Positions 56,455 through 64,000 of a stretch of 64,000 nucleotides of DNA are shown here, piece by piece. The stretch spans positions 8,583,320 to 8,647,319 of the forward strand of contig JAGTTD010000007.1 in assembly GCA_018398585.1 (NCBI GenBank), given 5' to 3'. Origin of the DNA: Simmondsia chinensis. Taxonomy: Eukaryota; Streptophyta; Magnoliopsida; Caryophyllales; Simmondsiaceae. How positions within the stretch are numbered: the first letter of the stretch is position 1; every line of letters begins with the position of its first letter. Below the pieces are notes generated by a model. The model was not told the origin of the DNA, made no database searches, and saw nothing but the letters and a program-made list of their open reading frames with translations. Both the position numbers and the translations under genes were made by a program.

Positions 56455-56989
56455 TCTTACTTATAGTGTAGTTTCCTATCTCCACAACCTACCAAATCCC
56501 ATTAAGACAAGTTGCCCAACTCCTAACAATCGTCTAAACCCCCCATAAATCAATAAAAGTATAAAAGGTAGTCATTAAAGTATGGGCTTGCCAATATTTT
56601 AGGAGCATCCAAATCCACTTCCCACTTCCCACACGTTTAACAAATGACATTTTTAAAACACCATCACTCATCACTTTCATTCCAATATTATTCAAATCAT
56701 AAAATCAAAATCTGTACTCTCCATATCCAAAAAATCCACAACTTCTACATAGCCAATGTATAGGAAATTGGACAGGTCTACCCAAGCACACCGTCAACAT
56801 CACCAAAAAAACAACTTCGAAACTCACGACATTCTTAATAATTAGACCATTTACCTGCTTATTTATGCATTAACAATGACCTGTATAACACCTTTTTAAA
56901 GGTTGGGCCACATGATTCATCACAACAATTATAATGTTAGCACAACCACAGATCTTTTTCTCTTATGCTTTATTTAATTTTTAACATTT
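56455..56989. other. AT-rich DNA, nothing recognised
   Basis: Apart from the match to the 34550 region at its start, no structure or gene was seen. Confidence 0.5.
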
Positions 56990-57510
56990 CATGGTATTCT
57001 TCTCCGAGTGTGATTTACGAAAACAATTTTTACAAAAATATTTTTTAGAATAGATAATTATTTACTCTTTTGAATTAAATGTTAATGTAGTGATAATATG
57101 ATAAATATAAATTGACTAAAGATATAAATATTGTTTTTGCGTGTAGATGAGTATTCAACATTTTTTTTAAAAATTTAAACTAATAAAAAGTATCGTTAGA
57201 TAAAAAATTTTTATGTATTTAGAAAATTAAATAATTATTAATTATTAAGTGTATTGTTAAATTAGAGAATATCTTATAATATTTAGCTACATAAAATGAT
57301 TAAAAATACAGATACATATAGAGGTCTAATTCTTTTGCAGTGTAGATATTCATTAACTAATTTTTTTAGTTTGCAATAGAACCAATAGTAAATATAATCT
57401 TAAATAAGTCAAAATGAATCTTCTATAAAAGATACGTAGTTGCAAAAAAAAAAAAAAAATATTGTGTTTATATATTAGATACATAAAATAATTTTAATAA
57501 AAATCTATCC
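56990..57510. repeat. AT-rich dispersed repeat, copy A
   Basis: The blocks GTGTGATTTA, AGATAATTATTTA, ATATGATAAATA, TTTAAACTAA, AGTGTAT, CTACATAAAATGATTAAAA and AATATAATCTTA occur in the same order in copy B (58290-60330, split by a LINE) and partly at 60480-61440. Non-coding. Confidence 0.55.
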
Positions 57511-57661
57511 TTTGTCTTATTTATTAAGCAGAAGCTAGTCATTCACCAAATTGCTTAAAAACCTCATTTGAGCCATTTTCGACGTGTGGTTCTTTGTTTT
57601 CTCAAATATTTCAAAAAAAAAAAAAAAAAGAAAAAAAATAAAATATCAAATTTATCTTATA

Positions 57662-57896
57662 GAAAGCAACATACCCAGTGCCCCAAGGGGCTTCCGCCTA
57701 AGCAGAGTCTGGGGAGATGGATATACATGGCCTTTCCCCTTTAAGGTATTGCCCCTAAAAAAAGGTTGTTTCCAATTGCCCCCAACCTGAGGGTAAGGAC
57801 TTCCCAAAAGGTCACCCATCCTAGTGCTGTTCTTGCCCAAGCAAGCTTAATTTCGGAGTTCTAATAGGATCCGGTGACAGCGTGTTGGTACCCTTG
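57662..57896 (-). mobile_element. SINE with 5S rRNA-derived head and RTE-LINE tail, copy 2
   Basis: Minus strand, 235 bp, the same length as the copy at 24463. The head reads CACCGGATCC-like sequence, then AGAACTCCGAA, then TTAAGCTTGCTTGGGCAAGA, then GGATGGGTGACCTTTTGGGA, covering the internal 5S promoter. The tail carries the RTE blocks (AAACAACC, GGCCATGTATATCC, AGCCCCTTGGGGCACTGGGT). Flanking 13-bp TSDs AATTTATCTTATA lie at 57649-57661 and 57897-57909 and match perfectly. It is more mutated in the A-box and tail than copy 1 but keeps the C-box stretch GGATGGGTGACC better. Confidence 0.85.
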
Positions 57897-57909
57897 AATT
57901 TATCTTATA

Positions 57910-58289
57910 TTTAATCTAGATCTAGATCTAATATAGTAACATAATTTAATATACCCTTTATAATCCCCTCCCCAATTTTATCTTTACCAACTCTATATAT
58001 TTATGTTCATCAATCTCTCCAAACCACTGTTTTCATATACTTTTTTTATTTCTATTTCTATTTCTATTTTTTTTTCATTCTATTATTTTTTTTTTGCTTT
58101 GCCATGGGATCTCGAGTCTAAGCTTGATGGATTTTATAACTCACAACCAATGACTACAACATAAAATAGGTTAGTAGTTCGTTGTAAAATATGCCACTAA
58201 CTAATGTATATTTTTTCATGTATTGATAATGGCAAATATGTTGCTTGCAGAATATTAGATCTTCATTTCTTTCACTTTATTTAATTTTT
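57910..58289. other. AT-rich spacer, nothing recognised
   Basis: Contains T-rich tracts (58040-58095) only. Confidence 0.5.
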
Positions 58290-58632
58290 TAAAAATTTTA
58301 TTGTGTTCTTATTTTAGTGTGATTTAATAAATAATTATAGTAAAAATAATTTGAGTACAGATAATTATTTTATCTTTTAATTTAAATTTTAATCTATTAA
58401 TAATATGATAAATAATATTAGGCTAAAGATTTATATATTCTTTTTAAATATATATGATTATTTAACATTTTTATTTCTAATTTAAACTAACAAAACGTAT
58501 TACTAGATAAAAGTTTTGCATATATTTAGATAATTAAAAATTATTAAATAATAAGTGTATATTATTAAATCATATAGAAGAAAAATTATAGTATAACTAC
58601 TTGAAATGATAAAACATAGAAGTGCATATAAC

Positions 58633-58709
<77 letters not shown>

Positions 58710-58731
58710 GAGTATATATAATTATTAATTA
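58290..58731. repeat. AT-rich dispersed repeat, copy B left part, with long (TA)n tract
   Basis: Aligns with copy A (56990-57510). A (TA)n microsatellite of about 70 bp lies at 58635-58706. The copy is interrupted by the RTE LINE at 58732 and continues after 60184. Confidence 0.6.
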
Positions 58732-60184
58732 GAACGATAGAGCACCACAGGGAGAGACAAGAGGACCTACACACGGTTTTCATTGATCTGGAGAAGGCAT
58801 ATGATAGAGTGCCAAGGGAGGTGTTATGAAGGGTTTTGGATAGGAAAGGCATCCCCGTGCCTTATAGCCAGGCTATTAGAGACATGTATGAGGATGCACA
58901 AACTAGGGTACGCATAGTGAAAGGAGAGACAGACGCATTCCCGATAACAATCGGAGTACACCAAGGATCTGCCTTGAGCCTCTATTTGTTCATTCTGGTA
59001 ATGGATGAGCTCACTAGAAACATCCAAGAAGGTGTACCTTGGTGCATGCTTTTCGCAAATAACATAGTGTTGATGGGGGAATCACGGAAGGAGGTCAATG
59101 AGAAGCTAGAACTATGGAGAACAGCATTGGAATCAAAGGGCTTATGACTCTGTAGATCCAAGACCAATTACATGGAGCTTAAGTTCGATCCCACCACCAC
59201 GCCTAGCAGAGAAGACGTCAAGATTGGATTGGACACTATACCGAGAAAGGAGAGTTTCAGGTACTTGGGGTCCATGATACAGCACAATGTTGAAGTTGAC
59301 GAGAATGTCAACAAACAGATTAAAGTAGGATGGCATAAATGAAAAATGGCCTCAACGGTACTTTGCGATAGAAAGTTTCCCTCAAAGCTAAAGGGAAGAT
59401 ACTATAAAACAGTAGTGAGGCCGGACACGTTCTATGGGCAGTGTGTAGGGCAATGAAACAACATCATACACAGAAGATGATGGTGGCAGAGATGAGGATG
59501 CTGCGGTGTATGTGTGGATACACAAGGAAAGATAGGATCAGGAATGACGTCATAAGAGGTGAATTGGGCGTGGCCTCCATTGAGGATAAATTAAGGGAGC
59601 AACGTTTGAGGTGGTTCGGACATGTTAGGAGGAGACCAAGCACCGCTTCGGTTAGGAGATGCAAGCAGCCTCATACTACGCTAGGTAGGAGAGGGAGAGG
59701 CAGGCCAAAGAAGAGATGGTTGGAGACGATCAAACAAGACCTCACCCATCTAAACCTTTGGGAGGAGATGACCTTAGATAGAGCCTAATGGAGGGCTAGC
59801 ATAGGAGTAGCAGAGGTAGTAGAGTAGAGTAGGGTAGTCCAGCTTCTATGCTATCGCTAGTGTTCTAGGCCTTTAGGGTAGTCCAGAGTCGGAGCGCTTA
59901 TGTGGGATCCGAGCTCCTGATTGACTAACTGTTCATTGGCTTATTTGCGATCTGCTATGTCTTTACCTTTATTTTCCTAGCTTTGCTCTACTTATATGCT
60001 TACTGGCTCTCGTGCTGCCAGTTTGCCAGGCTTTATTGCTGCTGATAAGCTTTTCAGGTTGGGGGTCCTCGGAAACAGCCTCCCATATTGGCAACCCCCA
60101 GAAGGGGGAAGGCTGAGTACATCTACCCCAGACCTCGCTTATACGGGAGCCCTTGAGGCACTGGTTTGTTGTTGTTGTTGTTGC
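58732..60184 (+). mobile_element. 5'-truncated RTE LINE
   Basis: The element starts inside the reverse transcriptase: VFIDLEKAYDRVPREVL (about 58778-58828), then QTRVRIVKGETDAFP, GVHQGSALSLYLFILVMDEL, and CMLFANNIVLM (about 59044-59076), where the catalytic FADD has become FANN. Then come FRYLGSMIQ and, after frame changes, EDKLREQRLRWFGHVRRRP (about 59580-59640) and the basic end RGRGRPKKRWLETIKQDL. The 3' tail (60060-60170) ends in TTG repeats. TSDs of 16 bp lie at 58716-58731 and 60185-60200 with one mismatch. Several stops make it dead. Confidence 0.9.
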
Positions 60185-61445
60185 ATATAATTATAAATTA
60201 ATTTCTTAATTTTTCAATATAAAATAATAATAAATATAATCTTAGGTCTTAGATAAGTTAAAACTAATCTACTTTTAAAGATATTGTGGTTATTATTGTA
60301 TTTAGATATTAGATATATAAATAATTTTAACAAAAATATATGTAAAATTGGAGGTATAATTATTTGTTAAGTAAAATGTTTATTACTTTTTCAATTTTAT
60401 TTAAGCTATAAAATAATAAATGTTATTGGATTAAATTTTTGTTATTTTTGAGTTTTCATGATTATTTAGTTTCTTTATTTTTTACTTTAAATGAATGACA
60501 AATATGAGTAGATCAAAGTTTATGTGTATATTAAGTATTAAATAATCATCTATATTAAATACTAAGTTTTATATTTTCTGATAAAAAAGTGATATTTATA
60601 TTATATTCATAGAAACAAGCATTGTATCTATCTTTATAAAATAATTTTAGCAAAACAAAAGTATAAATAGAATTAAGAGTACTGCACATGATTATTAATT
60701 AATTCTTGAAATTTAACTATAAACTAATAAGAAATATAAATTTAAATCAATGAAAATTTAATTTTGTAAAGAAAATGCCTCTTAATATTATAGTCGTTAT
60801 TGGGAAATAAAATTATTGTATTTAGCTACATTAAATAGTAACAAAAAAATAATGTTCAAATTATTGATAAAATTCTTTTGATTATATATATTTATTTACT
60901 TTAGTTTGTTATTTTTGTTGATGATAAGATGATAAATATTGTTAGATCAAATTTTTGTGGGTACAATAAATATTAAATAATCATTCATATTAAATATTAA
61001 GTTTTCGGTATATATTATAGTTGTAAAAAAAACTAGATTATTTGATTATACAAAAAGTGAATATAATTTTGATTAAAATAGAGGTAAAATATCCTTTGAA
61101 ATTAGATTTTTTTTTTAATTTTTAGTTTTAAATTTAATGTTGGATTAAAATTCTATTTGTATAAATTTTTTAGTCAAAATTATAAATGTTATATTTTATA
61201 AATAACAAAGCAACTGTGCATCATACAGGATTTCGTTAGTATATGCAAAATGAGAGATATAATTATTTTTTATTATTAAATCCTACAGAAAAACTTATAG
61301 TATCTAGCTACATAAAATGATTAAAAGTACAGGTATATATAGAGACATAAATCTTTTAGGGTGTAGATAATTATTATTAATTTTTTAAGTTTTCAATATA
61401 AAACAATAAAAAAATATAATTTTAGATAGGTTTTTTATATTTTAC
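60185..61445. repeat. AT-rich dispersed repeat, copy B right part and further partial copies
   Basis: 60185-60330 continues copy B. Further partial copies near 60480-60600, 60880-61080 and 61240-61440 share TGATAAATATxxxTAGATCAAA, TTAAATAATCAT and CTACATAAAATGATTAAAA blocks. Non-coding. Confidence 0.5.
61214..61240 (+). mobile_element. Diverged Helitron-like 3' terminus
   Basis: A CTGTGCATCATACAG hairpin-like block is followed by GATTTCGTTAG and T, similar to 34412-34443 in order and spacing. The CTRR end is diverged. Confidence 0.35.
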
Positions 61446-61760
61446 CACCTAAGTTTCATACTATCTAACTTTTAACCACCAAATTTTTTTTTCCTTTTAA
61501 CCACCTAAAAAAATTTTTTTTGGTTGCAAATGACCACCGGATCGAATATTCCATTAGAAAAATATAATACTCCATTCAATTTTGAAATATTCTATGTTCA
61601 TTTCTGATTTTAGTATTGTTTGCAGATAACTACCTGTATTTTATACTATACGTATATATAGCTTTTAACCACTTATATTTTATAATATATAGCTTTTGAC
61701 CACCTGATTATTTTTTTCATCATTTAACTAAAATTTTTTAATCACATTTTATAGAAACAT
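61440..61760. repeat. CTTTTAACCACCT-type short repeats
   Basis: Variants of CTTTTAACCACC or CTTTTGACCACCTG occur about seven times, spaced irregularly, separated by T-rich or TATA-rich sequence. Confidence 0.6.
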
Positions 61761-62046
61761 TATTGGGAATCTATGTGTCGACACACAGAATATGTGTCTA
61801 AAAACACAGTTTTACAGAACACATAGCCTATGTCTGTGTGTTCGCACTAGGGTTGGCAGACGTGGCGCATTGTGTCGTGTTCGTTTCATGTTCATGTTCA
61901 TGTTATACGAGGGATCCTAGAAATGGCGTCAATCCGAACTTGACCTGTTTATTGTATAGGTTAGGAACTTTCTACCACCCAACCCAATTATTAAATCGAT
62001 AACCTGCGAGTTATCCATTTAAATTATGTTAGTACTTTTCTGTTAA
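61761..62046. other. Unassigned DNA with TGTGTCGACACACA palindrome
   Basis: Contains the palindrome at about 61788 and a run of GTTCATGTTCATGTT (about 61888-61903). No gene was recognised. Confidence 0.5.
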
Positions 62047-62047
62047 A

Positions 62048-63387
62048 AAAAATACTTGGGTTCCATGGTACATCAAGATGGCGAAATGGACGCAGATATC
62101 AACAACAAGATTAAAGTGGAATGGCATAAATAGAGATTGGCCTCTGCAGTTCTGTATGATAGGAAGTTTCCGTTAAAGTTAAAGGGCAAATATTATAAGA
62201 TAGTAGTGAGGCCGGCTATGTTATACGGGGCAGAGTGTTAGCCAGTTAAGTGCCATCACATGCAAAAGTTGAAGGCGGCGGAGATGAGAATGTTAAGGTG
62301 GATATGTGGACACACAAGGAAAGATAGGATCAGAAATGATGTTATAAAACGTCAATTAGGCCCCGCCCTAATAGAGGATAAGTTGAGGGAGCAACGTCTG
62401 CGGTGGTTTGGGCATGTCAAAAAGAGACCCACCACTGCCGCTGTTAGAAGATGTGAACAACTCCAGATAACAAATGGGAAGAGAGGGAGAGGGAGGCCAA
62501 AGAAGAGTTGGATGGAGACAATTTGTAAGGACCTCACATATCTCAACCTAAAAGAAGAAATGGCACTAGATAAAGCCTAGTAGAGGTTTAGTATAAGTAT
62601 GTCTGATATAGGGGGGTAGGAGCATCATCCATGTAGAAGCATCGAGCACTCGTATTCGCGAGGATGCTTGCATGCCTAGCTAGTGTGGGCATTTGTTGGA
62701 CGATTAGGCTCCTAGGGTTCGATGGAGACAGTTCTACAAACGAGAAGAGAGGAAGAGGCCGGCCTAAGAAGAGTTGGTTGGAGTCCCGCCAGTGCCCCAG
62801 CAAGGGGATGCGAACAACTTCATACTACAGACGAGAAGTGAGGAAGAGGCCGGCCTCAGAAGAGTTGGATGAGGGTAATTCGTCAGGACCTCTCATACCC
62901 CAACCTAAATGAAGAGATGGCCCTAGTTAGAGCTCAGTGGAGAGTAATTTTAGGGGTAACTCATCTAGAAGAGTAGGAGCTCGAGCAGCCCGTAACATAG
63001 TTCTACTACGTCATTGTTGTAGGCTCATTTGTACGACTGGAGTACGGGAGTACGTTGTTCTATTAGTTCTCCCAGGATTCGTTTCCTTGAGGTCGCACTA
63101 ATCGCTGATGATACTTTCTATATCTGTACACTTACACGTCTCGCATGACATCTAGGCCCAACTTGCTCCCTTGCATGCTCCTTACATGCTTCCTACATGA
63201 TTAGTACTTACCCCCTTTCATGCTCTTTTTATAGGTTCTTGACAATTTTCCAACTACCAGGCTGGTGGTCCTCGGAAACAGCCACTCGTCAGGGTCTCAC
63301 CCTGATAGAGTAAGGCTGCGTACATCATACCCTCCCCCCCGACCCGCGCAAGTGGGAGCCCTTGTGGCACTGAGAATGTTATTGTTG
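62048..63387 (+). mobile_element. 5'-truncated RTE LINE with duplicated 3' coding segment
   Basis: It starts in the late reverse transcriptase region with YLGSMVHQDGEMDADINNK (about 62053-62113). It continues with KLKGKYYKIVVRPAML, MRMLRWICGHTRKDRIRNDV (about 62287-62346), EDKLREQRLRWFGHVKKRP and GRGRPKKSWMETI. The last open frame ends at 62580. Then segments with KRGRGRPKKSWLE-like sequence recur at 62740-62785 and 62830-62870. The RTE tail lies at 63265-63380. TSDs are about TAGTACTTT(T)CTGTTAAA at 62030-62047 and TAGTACTTTCTCTTAAA at 63388-63404. Confidence 0.8.
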
Positions 63388-63404
63388 TAGTACTTTCTCT
63401 TAAA

Positions 63405-64000
63405 TACTAGTTTCTCAACTTATAATCATGTAAATAATACAGTTAACTATCTATACTAGGAGTAAATATATTACATGTTTTTAATTATTGGAATAAACTA
63501 TTAAATTAACATTAATAAACATAGTTTAAATTATCTTATGTGGGATAGATTATTACAAATTTACACATAATAACAGTAATATACCACTCAAATACCTAAC
63601 ATGTACATATAAAGAGAATCTTATCTAGTGTTAGGGTTTCACAGAAGAAGCAAAGAGGAAGAAAACCAGAGAGAAAATAGGGGAAGGCAAAGAAGAAATG
63701 AAGCTTCTACCAACACAAAGCCTAAATCTATGATTTATATACCCCTTCACCATGATCCATGTACCACCCCCAGATCCTCATCACAGCTGTTGATTGAAAT
63801 GCAAGGGACATACAAGATGAAGCAAAACAAAAGCAAATCTAGCGGCCCATATTGCATAGCCTTAGTGTAGATCAGCGGAGGAGAGAAGGACACGCGTCAG
63901 CCAACGCAACGGAAAGTAGTATGGTTGGGCAGCTGGGGAAGGGCATGGGCAAGTAAATAGTACCAATGGCTAGGAGCCCTTTGGACAATACCCAAACGTG
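63405..64000. other. Right end of the window, no gene recognised
   Basis: 63405-63620 is AT-rich. 63628-63870 has an open frame with a basic N-terminal part (RRSKEEENQRENRGRQRRNE) that I do not recognise and that resembles low-complexity exon or leader sequence. The last 130 bp are less AT-rich. An LTR or gene leader running off the window is possible. Confidence 0.35.

Noticed and set aside
57652..57840. Open frames across the second 5S SINE
   Set aside because: Both strands are open by chance across the retroposon; the rRNA-derived head is non-coding.
63628..63870. First exon of a host gene at the window edge
   Set aside because: The frame is low complexity and basic with no domain; without sequence to the right it cannot be supported.

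Overview
The window is plant nuclear DNA made almost entirely of transposable elements, and I recognise no intact host gene. Plant origin follows from the element families: Ty1-copia and Ty3-gypsy retrotransposons with tRNA-type primer sites, an En/Spm (CACTA) transposon with TNP2 and Transposase_24 genes, L1 and RTE LINEs, RPA-like fragments of the kind Helitrons carry, and a 5S rRNA block with plant 5S sequence. The low GC content and this mix suggest a non-grass angiosperm, probably a eudicot; I cannot name the species. Most coding regions are broken by stops and frameshifts.

Layout. 1-2040: 3' end and LTR of a Ty1-copia (SIRE/Maximus-like) element. 2041-6079: 5' part of a minus-strand Athila-like gypsy element (protease, gag, tRNA-Asp primer site, LTR). 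6190-8600: L1-type ORF1 with an RRM but no following ORF2. 9332-20349: an 11-kb minus-strand LTR element with a gag remnant and, where pol should be, about 6 kb of tandem and degenerate repeats; its 5' LTR is split by an RTE LINE. 20590-27880: AT-rich DNA with a foldback element, two RPA-like remnants, a 235-bp SINE with a 5S rRNA head, and a PIF/Harbinger-like MITE. 27884-33248: a Ty1-copia element with 133-bp LTRs, complete in domain order but dead. 34400-36755: a Helitron-like 3' end and two blocks of long tandem repeats. 36760 to about 51660: a large CACTA element with two minus-strand genes and a 3.1-kb LTR element nested inside. 51740-64000: a third RPA-like remnant, an L1 reverse transcriptase remnant, a second 235-bp 5S SINE, two more RTE LINEs and Helitron-like termini in AT-rich repeats.

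The most notable items are: (1) a non-autonomous retroposon family with a 5S rRNA head and the 3' tail of the RTE LINEs in the same window, two copies of equal length, each with target-site duplications; (2) an open reading frame in the CACTA element that joins a Transposase_24 segment to a Ty1-copia reverse-transcriptase segment; (3) a short LTR element (perfect 5-bp TSD) carrying an open reading frame with a PTB-type RRM; (4) a gag-only LTR element whose pol region is replaced by minisatellite; (5) a 22-bp RTE-tail insertion with a 17-bp TSD. No new cellular system such as immunity or biosynthesis is visible; the interest lies in how these elements borrow from one another.
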